Assembly: GCF_024346715.1 (NCBI RefSeq)
Contig: NZ_AP024852.1
Coordinates: 2,356,001-2,420,000 of the forward strand
Direction of reading: 5' to 3'
DNA length: 64,000 bases
Origin: Photobacterium swingsii
GTDB lineage: Bacteria; Pseudomonadota; Gammaproteobacteria; Enterobacterales; Vibrionaceae
Of this stretch, positions 26,914 to 34,654 are shown one piece after another. Both the position numbers and the translations under genes were made by a program. Positions within the stretch are counted from its first letter, which is position 1; each line of letters opens with the position of its first letter. A model generated the notes under the pieces. The model was not told the DNA's origin and searched no databases. It saw nothing but the letters and a program-made list of their open reading frames with translations.

Positions 26914-27360
26914 TTAGATAGGTTCTATGTGAGTGTGAGTGGCGCTCAATGTTTCTTGAAACAAATGGCGGTTATCAAGGTAGTCTTTTTCAAATTGCAG
27001 CCCACTCTTTTGAGACTGCATGCCCAAAGTCTTTTTCAGAATAATCGACGCCTGTGTGTCAACACATTGCTCTTCATCTGCATAACAGATCAGTAAAAGA
27101 TCGTGGAGCTGTTGAAATAATTGCTGACACACATCCGCATTGTCTATTTGGTCTGAAAAAGACTGAATGGCCCCATTTTGGTACGCTTCTATTGGGGCTA
27201 AATACCGACGCTCCGCGTTGACTGCTGCTCTATCGGCCCAAATAGCTCTAATTGTTCGTACATCCTCTTTGAAGACTGACACTTGATAACGCACACCCTC
27301 AAGCTCTGACAGTAATGTGTCGCAAGATGTTTTATGATAGTGATGATCAAAACTAGGCAT
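26914..27360 (-). CDS. Small helical protein of the FtsK operon (148 aa)
   Basis: Soluble, almost all-helical, acidic and Gln-rich protein without a signal peptide or known domain. It lies between the coiled-coil gene (9 bp away) and the lipoprotein gene. Size and helicity recall secretion-system chaperones or substrate proteins, but no family was recognised. Confidence 0.6.
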   Translation of the reverse strand: MPSFDHHYHKTSCDTLLSELEGVRYQVSVFKEDVRTIRAIWADRAAVNAERRYLAPIEAYQNGAIQSFSDQIDNADVCQQLFQQLHDLLLICYADEEQCVDTQASIILKKTLGMQSQKSGLQFEKDYLDNRHLFQETLSATHTHIEPI

Positions 27361-27369
27361 ATATGCTCC

Positions 27370-28389
27370 TTATTCGGTCCGTAGGGGCTGATCAAAAGCA
27401 GCTAACAAATCAGATTTAGATTTTAGCGAACGTTTAAGCTGATAATTGACCGTCTCTAGTTCTTCTAGTGATGTGTTGGCGTTACGTAGCTCAATGAAGT
27501 TGCTGTCATTTCGCTGATTGAGTGAAGCCAGTTTTTGACTGAGAGCTGAACATTGCGAATGCATTTTTTTATACCTTGCTTCAATCGCCTCAATGCCTTC
27601 GACTACCCCATCCAAGTTACGGCCCTCATCTAAAAAGAATCGGTAAGAACGGTTTGTTCGCTCTTGTTGCTGATAAGCGACTTCTCTTGCATGCTCTGCA
27701 CTTGCTAACGCCGCCTTGCTGCCTTCGACTTGATAAACCGCTTGTTTCAACTCAGCTTGAGCTTGATCTAATGCCGCTAACGCCTTATTTTCGATTGCCA
27801 CAAACTCATTCATGGTGGATTTCGCTGAAGACTCAGCCCTTTGCGCTGCATTTGTACATGGTCCTCTGCGTTCTACACGCTTAGTGCCATCTGGTAGCGT
27901 GACCTCGACATGAGAAACTTGCTCTTGCAAACTCCTAAGACTTGACAGTGCACTAGCATGTTCGGCTCTGGCTTTATCTGCTGAAACACGTGCTTCTTGG
28001 TATTGCACTCTCACAACATTAACGGCAGCACGTGCACTCGATTCCCATTGCTTAGCCTTACTCAGTTGGTCAGCCCAAAATGAAACTAATTTAGCGCCGA
28101 CACGCGTGTTTTCTGCCGACTCTTCTTTCAACGCTGCTAATCTTGTTCTGTTCTCACTGTTTGTTTGACGCTGCTCTTTTACACCGTCTTTTAATTCAGA
28201 AAGGACAGCGACCCAAGATTCAACGCGCATTTCATTCGCAGCAAGATCTGACGCTGCCCTTTCTGCATGCTCCACCGTTAAATGATGGAGATCATCGGCT
28301 CCCTGCAAAAACTCGTTCAAGAAATACTGGCTTTGCTCTAATTGGTGCTTGAGTTCACCAAACTGATAAATCAGTAATGCAGGGCTCAT
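27370..28389 (-). CDS. Coiled-coil protein of the FtsK operon (339 aa)
   Basis: Long coiled coils rich in Ala, Gln, Glu and Lys at about residues 10-170 and 185-335. A short beta hairpin (VEVTLPDGTKRVERRG) breaks them in the middle. No signal peptide or membrane helix. Overlaps the preceding 89-aa gene by 4 bp (ATGA). A helical hairpin of this kind would suit an LXG-like or scaffold role, but this is inference; no family is recognised. Confidence 0.65.
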   Translation of the reverse strand: MSPALLIYQFGELKHQLEQSQYFLNEFLQGADDLHHLTVEHAERAASDLAANEMRVESWVAVLSELKDGVKEQRQTNSENRTRLAALKEESAENTRVGAKLVSFWADQLSKAKQWESSARAAVNVVRVQYQEARVSADKARAEHASALSSLRSLQEQVSHVEVTLPDGTKRVERRGPCTNAAQRAESSAKSTMNEFVAIENKALAALDQAQAELKQAVYQVEGSKAALASAEHAREVAYQQQERTNRSYRFFLDEGRNLDGVVEGIEAIEARYKKMHSQCSALSQKLASLNQRNDSNFIELRNANTSLEELETVNYQLKRSLKSKSDLLAAFDQPLRTE

Positions 28390-28655
28390 TCTTCCCCCTT
28401 AGACGCTTTGTCTGAATGCACGGCCAATAAAGCGATCCTGTCTACATACTCCTGAATTTGCACACCAGACACGGATATCTGCTGAAAATATGCTTCAGTG
28501 TCTTCAGCTCCAACGCCGTGATAAGTATCTTTAAGCGCTAACCACTGCCCTTGCAGTTCATCAGCCGCTTCATACAAACTCATCCCTAGCATTTGGGTTG
28601 ATCGTAAAATAGTTTGTCGTGCGTGATGACGTTTTTGAATCTCGTTATTCTTCAT
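28386..28655 (-). CDS. Small WXG100-like helical protein (89 aa)
   Basis: Two predicted helices flank a central Trp (LQGQWLALKDTY) and are followed by DTEAYFQQI. The length and the helix-Trp-turn-helix layout resemble WXG100 (Esx) proteins, although the Gly of the W-x-G motif is missing. Overlaps its neighbours on both sides. The next gene upstream encodes a protein of the same length with the same central DWLAL/QWLAL pattern, so the two may form a heterodimer as EsxA/EsxB do. Confidence 0.6.
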   Translation of the reverse strand: MKNNEIQKRHHARQTILRSTQMLGMSLYEAADELQGQWLALKDTYHGVGAEDTEAYFQQISVSGVQIQEYVDRIALLAVHSDKASKGEE

Positions 28656-28914
28656 TGAGATACCTTCTTAATATCGAGAGACGGTGAGAAACCACATCCG
28701 CTATATCTGGCACAAGACGTGATAGAAGGAGAAGTTCTCCCTCTAACTCACGTAACGCAGGTTCTAAATAACGTCGATCGTCTTCGTCTAATAAAGGAAG
28801 GTTCTCCTCAATTAACGCCAGCCAATCTGACTGGCGTTTTTGAACAACTTCCTGAAACTCAACCAAGCCATCAACGAATCGATGCATCTTTTCTTCAGTT
28901 TCATTCAGAGACAT
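28645..28914 (-). CDS. Second small helical protein (89 aa), likely partner of the first
   Basis: Start ATG at 28914, two bases after the FtsK-like gene's TAA; a longer frame from 28926 would run into that gene. Two helices around RQSDWLALIEEN. Acidic and leucine-rich, with no signal sequence. It lies immediately downstream of the FtsK/SpoIIIE-type ATPase gene, the usual setting of Esx proteins in type VII loci. Not a recognised family. Confidence 0.6.
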   Translation of the reverse strand: MSLNETEEKMHRFVDGLVEFQEVVQKRQSDWLALIEENLPLLDEDDRRYLEPALRELEGELLLLSRLVPDIADVVSHRLSILRRYLNEE

Positions 28915-28916
28915 GA

Positions 28917-31820
28917 TTACTCCCAATCAGACATACGGTTGAACAAGTGATCCATCTTGGCTTTATGATCATCTATGTCGTTAAAGAAGTAGGGTTTGAA
29001 ATGGTTTGGTCGATTTTGGGTATGGTCAACATAGAGCGCATTGACCGGATTTTTCCCATCGATTTGAAGCTGAGAAGCCGACCTCACTTTAAGCAAAGAG
29101 AAACTGTCATCTTCTGACATTTGCAGTGCAACTTTATGACGAACATTGTCGATATCATGACGATTCAAGACTTTTTGTAATGCACGTACACTGTCGCTCG
29201 CAATCACAAGGTGAACACCAAATTCAGCCCCTGACTCCAAAATCTGGATCAACTTTTTAGCCGTATCCGAAGGTTCGTTTACACCAAATTTACCCGCGGT
29301 CATCTGTAATTCAGTCGCACGCTGAAAGTCATTACAAAAGATAAAAATTGACGGGAGTTCACCAACTTCATCTTCATATAACCCGCGTCTTTGCTCTAAT
29401 TGGCCATGAATTTCTGCAATCTTCTCTTCAAATTCCCGCGCTTTTTCTACTACGGCAATATTGGCTTGTGAAGGCACACTTGATGACATTGCGCCATGCC
29501 AAGGTGATCCTTTAATGCTACGTTCATAGACCACGGCTTGGTATTGTGCAGGTGCAAAATTCATTGATAGCTGTGCTAAAACAACACTCATCATTCCCAA
29601 GCGAGCTTCATTGCTCTCGCCGGTTATCAAAATATGCTCATGTGGGCGACGGCGAAGAATGACATTTGCATGACCATGAATATTCAGCTCTTGGCCTAAC
29701 CAAAAAACAGCGGGAGACTCGACGGAATACCACTCTTTCTCGCCTAACCCGCCAAGGTGTGGCGATGTATTGGCAAATTGTGTCCAAGCTTGTTCACTTG
29801 GGCGAGCGCCATGGTTGAGTAACTGCGCCAATTGCGGGTTATCGTGTAATTCTGGTTGGCCTGAACCATCCAATAAAATGGCTTTATGAAGGCAATCGAC
29901 CGCTTTATGTTGTTGCCATTTCTGCGCTAGTTGCTGGATCAATGCGCTGCGGGAGTCGTTATCTAAGAAGGCAACTCGACCCGCGACATTACGCTCATCG
30001 TCACCAGCACCATCGTTAACAACAGCCTGACCAGGCTCCTTACACGCGCGAAGTAAACGCTTACCGTTATGCCCAAACTCTTGTAACGAAGTGACATCAG
30101 CCGATGTCATTTTCATCCCTACTCGTAAATGAATGTTACCGAAGATGTGCTGCTGCTTTTGCATTCCCGGCGCACCAAAACGTTGAGAGCCTACAAACAT
30201 GTGAATACCAGCACTTCGGGCTTGTGCCGCCAGCTTATATATAAGCTCAGAGCCCACACCATCGCGGTCATCTTCAAATAACACTTGGTATTCATCGACA
30301 ATCAGCATGATGCGCGGCAGTTTACCCTCTGGTGATCCTGCCTCTCGGTAACCACCGAAATTCGTTACACCTAAGCGTTGGAAGATCTCATTACGTCTTT
30401 CCATCTCTTGGGTCAGTTCATCAACAACGCTCCGCGCAAGTTGTGGGGATGTTTTCAGCGATACCACTTTGGCATGCGGTAGGTCCGAGTATGACTGAAA
30501 CTCAACCCCTTGCTTGCCATCAATAAGATAAAACTCAAGCTCTTCTGGTGAATACTGACAAGCCAGCCCCATAATAAATGCATGATAAAGATAAGATTTA
30601 CCTGCACCTGTGGTTGCGCCAAGCATACCGTGAGAGCTGCTTCTGCCATCTTTACTTTCACCAAACCAAATTTCAAGGTCGTTCATCTTAGAGCCAGAAC
30701 CACCAATGGCAGAACGTAGCTCATTCGATGCATCACCCTGCCACATATCTGCGTCTGCTGTACTCACAACATCCGTAAAGGCTAACTTACGCTCTTGAGG
30801 TTTAGCTTGAGATAAGCTGTCGAAAAAGTGAGTAATGACATCATCTGTTAATTGTTCGCTGTAGTTTGTTGCGCTTAACTGATCGTCACCTTGGCGCTGA
30901 GCAACAACGTTGTGACGAGACTTGAACATCTCCAACGAAGTGCCATTAGGATAATGTTGTTCTTTATCTAACTGCAGCAGAACATACTTACCGGTATCAG
31001 TCGCATTGTTTGCAATAGATGCTAACAACTCAATCGCACGGCGGTCGTAACCTGATGGGAAATTTGCTGCCACAATAAACTCAAAACGTTCATTACTGCG
31101 AATTGTTTCATCTACATCATGCAACCTTTGTGTAGCCTGATCCAAGAACGTCTGACGAATACGCAGCGCATCATCTTCAATCTCTTCAAGTACCTTACAA
31201 ATGTCTTTCTCGATCATTCTTTTATAAGGAATATTTTTATTGTAGAGGAAGGATTTACCGCCATTAGCGGGGTCTAACAAACTAAACTGACTGGTGTATG
31301 GCATGTGCGCATTCAAACGAATGACAAGTTTATGTACTTCATTGATTGCATTGTCATTATGGTCAATAACAAAGCAATTCGCTGTCGACAAGAATGGCAT
31401 CATGGTTGGCACATTCACCTTTCCACCATCTGGCAAGGTCAAAGACTGGTAACCAATAACGACATCATCTGGCATCAACTGCTCGCTGAAGGTATAACTC
31501 GGCCAATCAACTTTACTTAATTCTGCTTGCAAGGGGGCGGGCAATACTGCAAGCGCATGTCGCAAGGCAGCACACTTCGCTAACTCTTTATCGCTTAAAT
31601 CAACCAGCAGATTTTCACAATACTGCGGAAGGTACGCGGCATGAGATACGGCGGCATTAGCAAGTTCATCGTAAGATGCTAACCATTGGTTTTTGGTATC
31701 ACAGAGAGTGCGATTCGCTGATACGGCTTGTTCTTTCAGTACATCTAACGAGACATACGTTTCACCATTTTTCACTGCTTTTTCTTCAAGTGATTTTTCG
31801 ATTTCTTTTTGTGTAAACAT
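28917..31820 (-). CDS. FtsK/SpoIIIE-type ATPase with several ATPase-like domains (967 aa)
   Basis: Canonical FtsK/SpoIIIE domain: Walker A GATTGAGKS at 401-409, FYLIDGKQGVEF near 430-441, Walker B IMLIVDEYQ at 504-512 and the sensor segment FVGSQRF. The N-terminal ~350 residues carry a GGKS-like stretch (DPANGGKSF near 183-191). A C-terminal region (about 730-950) keeps the FtsK pattern (HILITGESNEARLGMM, PSIFIFCNDF) but lacks the Walker lysine. An active plus a degenerate FtsK module is the pattern of EssC/EccC, the motor of type VII secretion. No transmembrane helix or DNA-binding gamma domain is seen, so chromosome segregation is unlikely. It is the central gene of a nine-gene minus-strand operon. 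Confidence 0.8.
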   Translation of the reverse strand: MFTQKEIEKSLEEKAVKNGETYVSLDVLKEQAVSANRTLCDTKNQWLASYDELANAAVSHAAYLPQYCENLLVDLSDKELAKCAALRHALAVLPAPLQAELSKVDWPSYTFSEQLMPDDVVIGYQSLTLPDGGKVNVPTMMPFLSTANCFVIDHNDNAINEVHKLVIRLNAHMPYTSQFSLLDPANGGKSFLYNKNIPYKRMIEKDICKVLEEIEDDALRIRQTFLDQATQRLHDVDETIRSNERFEFIVAANFPSGYDRRAIELLASIANNATDTGKYVLLQLDKEQHYPNGTSLEMFKSRHNVVAQRQGDDQLSATNYSEQLTDDVITHFFDSLSQAKPQERKLAFTDVVSTADADMWQGDASNELRSAIGGSGSKMNDLEIWFGESKDGRSSSHGMLGATTGAGKSYLYHAFIMGLACQYSPEELEFYLIDGKQGVEFQSYSDLPHAKVVSLKTSPQLARSVVDELTQEMERRNEIFQRLGVTNFGGYREAGSPEGKLPRIMLIVDEYQVLFEDDRDGVGSELIYKLAAQARSAGIHMFVGSQRFGAPGMQKQQHIFGNIHLRVGMKMTSADVTSLQEFGHNGKRLLRACKEPGQAVVNDGAGDDERNVAGRVAFLDNDSRSALIQQLAQKWQQHKAVDCLHKAILLDGSGQPELHDNPQLAQLLNHGARPSEQAWTQFANTSPHLGGLGEKEWYSVESPAVFWLGQELNIHGHANVILRRRPHEHILITGESNEARLGMMSVVLAQLSMNFAPAQYQAVVYERSIKGSPWHGAMSSSVPSQANIAVVEKAREFEEKIAEIHGQLEQRRGLYEDEVGELPSIFIFCNDFQRATELQMTAGKFGVNEPSDTAKKLIQILESGAEFGVHLVIASDSVRALQKVLNRHDIDNVRHKVALQMSEDDSFSLLKVRSASQLQIDGKNPVNALYVDHTQNRPNHFKPYFFNDIDDHKAKMDHLFNRMSDWE

Positions 31821-31823
31821 GAT

Positions 31824-32372
31824 TTATCCCACTTGTTTAGAAATAAACGCAGCAACAGCCGCCATGAAAAGGGCAGTACAAAATAGTTTTTTCATTGTTG
31901 CATTTCGTTTTAGCTTCGCCGCTTGTGAAGCTTCTGCAGCAGCGATTTCTAGCTCTTTCTTTTCAGCTTCCATTTGCGCCTCCTTTTCGGCTAACGCACG
32001 ATGACTTTCAGCATAAGCTTGATGCCCTTTAAGCAATTGCTTTGATAACACGCAGAAATCAGCATTAACACGCTGATGTATCGCATGAGTGTCTGGATGA
32101 GACGCGTGATACGTATCTGCCATGTCTTTACTCATTAAATTCGAACCAATACTCTTTGCAATTTGAGGCATTGCTTTATCAGCCAGAAATAACTCATGGG
32201 ATGCTTTATTTTTACCAAGCATCTCATTAATACTTCCGACATAACTGGTTACGTTAGAAACCGCTTTTTCTGCTTGTTGTTTTTGTTGAGATACCGCTTG
32301 GACTTCCTTAATTAAATCATCAATGTGATTACTGACGACTTTGGGTGACATCGAACCTTTCACTTCCATCAT
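31824..32372 (-). CDS. Tail-anchored coiled-coil protein, first gene of the FtsK operon
   Basis: 182 aa as drawn. A later ATG at 32351 has the better ribosome-binding site (AAAGG four bases upstream), so the true protein may be 175 aa. Helical throughout, with a strong coiled coil near 120-160 (ALAEKEAQMEAEKKELEIAAAEA). A C-terminal hydrophobic segment follows (LFCTALFMAAVAAFI) after Lys/Arg residues, giving a tail anchor with the bulk in the cytoplasm. Three bases separate it from the ATPase gene. It could tether the ATPase to the membrane, which would explain why the ATPase has no helices of its own. Confidence 0.65.
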   Translation of the reverse strand: MMEVKGSMSPKVVSNHIDDLIKEVQAVSQQKQQAEKAVSNVTSYVGSINEMLGKNKASHELFLADKAMPQIAKSIGSNLMSKDMADTYHASHPDTHAIHQRVNADFCVLSKQLLKGHQAYAESHRALAEKEAQMEAEKKELEIAAAEASQAAKLKRNATMKKLFCTALFMAAVAAFISKQVG

Positions 32373-32389
32373 TCCTTATTATCTTAACC

Positions 32390-32435
32390 TTTGATGTAAT
32401 TATTGGTTGTTCACTCAACCAATAATTACATCAAA
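32390..32435 (-). promoter_or_regulatory. Perfect 20-bp inverted repeat in the leader of the FtsK operon
   Basis: Arms 32390-32409 and 32416-32435 are exactly complementary with a 6-nt loop, and the stem ends 17 bp before the first start codon of the operon. As RNA it would form a 20-bp AU-rich hairpin just upstream of the AAGGA site. As DNA it is a large operator. There is no T run before the gene. Confidence 0.7.
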
Positions 32436-33037
32436 AATATTGAGTATTCATCACTCTCATCGCTAACAATATGGCTGTCGATATTTCAAGCAAGGTGCAT
32501 TTATTTATAAACCGCTACAGTTGTTTTTTAGTGTTTATAGATTAATTCCCACAGGGAATAACAATTGAAATATAGCCAGATAAACACCGTGACATTACTG
32601 TATTCGGGCGTAAATATAATAATCGCACTATTGGTGGTGAAATCATTTAATATCGACATCAACAACAGACATCACGATGAGGCTTATAACAGCAATTATC
32701 TGCCTTTTTAAAACAATAAATATGTGAATATACACACTGACTATTCATAATAATGACTTAGATGAATCACAACCTATTGAGTGATAAACATCCAAATAAT
32801 AAATAAATTTAAGCGATGAATTTCGATAGAGAAAACTCGAGTATTTAGAGTGAATATACTTATATATTCTGACATTTTGTCAAGGTGAACCAGCTCCAAG
32901 CGATCAATAATTAATCAATTTGGGTGATATAATAATTTACAAATAATTTTCGCTTATTGTTTAATTTTACGTACCTTTACGATCAAGACCAAAATACGGA
33001 CTATAGCGCTCCTATCAACACAGGACAGGAATTAAAG
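32436..33037. other. 600-bp AT-rich divergent promoter region
   Basis: No gene was seen. It separates the minus-strand FtsK operon from the plus-strand TM2/lipoprotein/sigma/kinase genes, so it must carry both promoters. A small dyad ATTCCC-ACA-GGGAAT lies near 32545. A 13-mer at 32941-32953 (AAATAATTTTCGC) is repeated exactly at 34048-34060, directly before the sigma-factor gene. Confidence 0.5.
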
Positions 33038-33337
33038 ATGAGTTACGATAATGTAATCAATACAGAACGCATAAAAAACCAGATGAAAAATAAGACGCTG
33101 GGTATTGTGATGAACTGTGTTTTACCAGGTACAGGCCATATGTACAGTGGCTCACCGATTAAAGGTGTTATTGTTATGGCCGTGTTTATTGCTTGTATGG
33201 TGACCTCTTTTCTTATCGCCCCCCTTTTTATCGCGTTCTTCCTTTGGCTATGGGGCATGTTCTCTGTAAACAAAGAGATCATTGCTTTTAATGACGCTCT
33301 ACTGACATCAGAACTAAGCCAGGCGCCACAACAATAA
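33038..33337 (+). CDS. TM2-like membrane protein (99 aa)
   Basis: Start ATG 33038 with CAGGA upstream; a TTG frame from 32957 is unlikely. The sequence runs NKTLGIVMNCVLPGTGHMYSG, then hydrophobic helices. Its pattern (a first helix with PGTGHMY, then a second helix and a terminal FNDALL) is that of TM2-type proteins, two-helix membrane proteins of poorly known function. First gene of the rightward set in the 15-kb block. Confidence 0.65.
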   Translation: MSYDNVINTERIKNQMKNKTLGIVMNCVLPGTGHMYSGSPIKGVIVMAVFIACMVTSFLIAPLFIAFFLWLWGMFSVNKEIIAFNDALLTSELSQAPQQ

Positions 33338-33372
33338 CTTTTACAACTTATTAATAGAGCATTGAAAACATT

Positions 33373-33711
33373 ATGAAAAACATTCTAAAAGCGGCTAAAT
33401 ACTGTGCATTATCCCTTGTTGTTGTACTGGTTGGCTGTGGTTCTGATCACCCGTCAGAAAAAGAAGTAAAAGCCGCATTCGACATATCAATTAAAGACAA
33501 CCTAGGTGATAGTGCCAGTATTAAATTCAATAATTTTGACTTATCAGATTGCAAAATCATTGACGAAAAAGAAGGCAGTGATGTTGAGTGTACCGTCAAA
33601 GCAGCAGCACAAGTAAAAGGTACCATTATGGGTGTAGAAACAAATGAATCTAATAAGATTAACGACAACTTCACTTTCCGAAATATCGATGGTACGTGGG
33701 AATTGGTTTAA
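33373..33711 (+). CDS. Small lipoprotein (112 aa)
   Basis: Signal peptide with lipobox VVLVGC, mature Cys at about residue 22. The remainder is a compact alpha/beta domain beginning HPSEKEVKAAFD. It carries a disulfide-capable Cys pair (DCKIID and VECTV) and a C-terminal strand pattern that fits a cystatin-like or NTF2-like fold. Follows the TM2-like gene by 35 bp and precedes a terminator. Function unknown; possibly the envelope sensor for the kinase downstream. Confidence 0.7.
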   Translation: MKNILKAAKYCALSLVVVLVGCGSDHPSEKEVKAAFDISIKDNLGDSASIKFNNFDLSDCKIIDEKEGSDVECTVKAAAQVKGTIMGVETNESNKINDNFTFRNIDGTWELV

Positions 33712-33725
33712 TATTTAATTAATTT

Positions 33726-33760
33726 GAAAACTAGGGTTAATTTAGCTCTAGTTTTCATTT
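33726..33760 (+). terminator. Terminator after the small lipoprotein gene
   Basis: GAAAACTAG (33726-33734) pairs with CTAGTTTTC (33748-33756) and a short T-rich stretch follows. The 300 bp after it up to the sigma-factor gene are AT-rich and empty. Confidence 0.6.
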
Positions 33761-34060
33761 TGATATAAATCACTCTCAGCTATCTTCCTCTCATCAAATA
33801 GCATTTTTATACTTTCACTCTATCTCAATAACCTTTTTTGATATTTAATTTACAGTTACCCATACAGTAAAAATAATTCTACCCTCCTTGATAAACAAAC
33901 AACTAATAATATTATTTATAAGCAATCATACTGCTTAAAAATACATCAGCCCTGATGGTGTAATATGTTTTCACTTGCACCTTCCTATATTTATCTACAA
34001 ACTGAGCATTCACAAATATCATATATTCCTATACAGAATAAAAATTAAAATAATTTTCGC

Positions 34061-34654
34061 ATGAAAGAGAAGCAATACCTATTACAAGCACATAATGCAA
34101 CTGAATTGCTCGCTGGCTGGCAATCTCGTGATAAAGAGAAAACCAACGACTTTTTCACTACTGCTTATCAAGATATTTATAGCATCATTCAAGGGTTACT
34201 CGACAAAAATAAACCCGTTGAAACTATTTTTATCCAAGCCAGTGCAACTGAGCTCACACATGAAGCTATTATTAAGCTAAACAAATGGCGAAAAGATGAA
34301 ACGCCATTTACTCACCGCAAAGAATTTATTGATTATGTTCGACGCTCTGTATGGCATTTGCTCTTTAGTGAACATGAATCTCAACAGAACAAACAAGATA
34401 TAAAAAAGAATTATGCTGATATAGAACAATTACGATCTACCGTGCATCTTCCAGATCTATCTTTAAGTCACGACTTGTACTTGGTCTTAAGTAAACTCAG
34501 AGATCGTTACCCCTCCCAAGCAGAGGCATTTGAATATAAGCACTTTTCCGCATCAACCAATAAAGAAATAGCCCAACTACAAAACGTAACTGAGCGAACA
34601 GTGAATAACCGTCTTTTATTTGCAACCAACTATCTTAGAAAAGCCTTGTCCTAG
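34061..34654 (+). CDS. ECF sigma factor of the kinase-linked (ECF43-like) type
   Basis: 197 aa. The N-terminal half has the region-2 pattern of the Sigma70-ECF family (ELLAGWQSRDKEK, ATELTHEAIIKLNKW, FIDYVRRSVWHLLF). The C-terminal region 4 is a helix-turn-helix (TNKEIAQLQNVTERTVNNRLLF). There is no anti-sigma gene. Instead the stop codon overlaps the GTG of a Ser/Thr kinase gene. This is the arrangement of EcfP-PknT in Vibrio parahaemolyticus, where the kinase phosphorylates the sigma factor to activate it. No strong ribosome-binding site precedes the ATG; AAATAATTTTCGC abuts it directly. Likely controls the surrounding block. Confidence 0.8.
   Translation: MKEKQYLLQAHNATELLAGWQSRDKEKTNDFFTTAYQDIYSIIQGLLDKNKPVETIFIQASATELTHEAIIKLNKWRKDETPFTHRKEFIDYVRRSVWHLLFSEHESQQNKQDIKKNYADIEQLRSTVHLPDLSLSHDLYLVLSKLRDRYPSQAEAFEYKHFSASTNKEIAQLQNVTERTVNNRLLFATNYLRKALS

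Noticed and set aside
28917-31820. Reading the FtsK-like ATPase as the cell-division protein FtsK or a conjugative TraB/TrwB-type translocase
   Set aside because: It lacks the N-terminal membrane domain and the DNA-binding gamma domain, and no relaxase, pilus or mating-pair genes are nearby.
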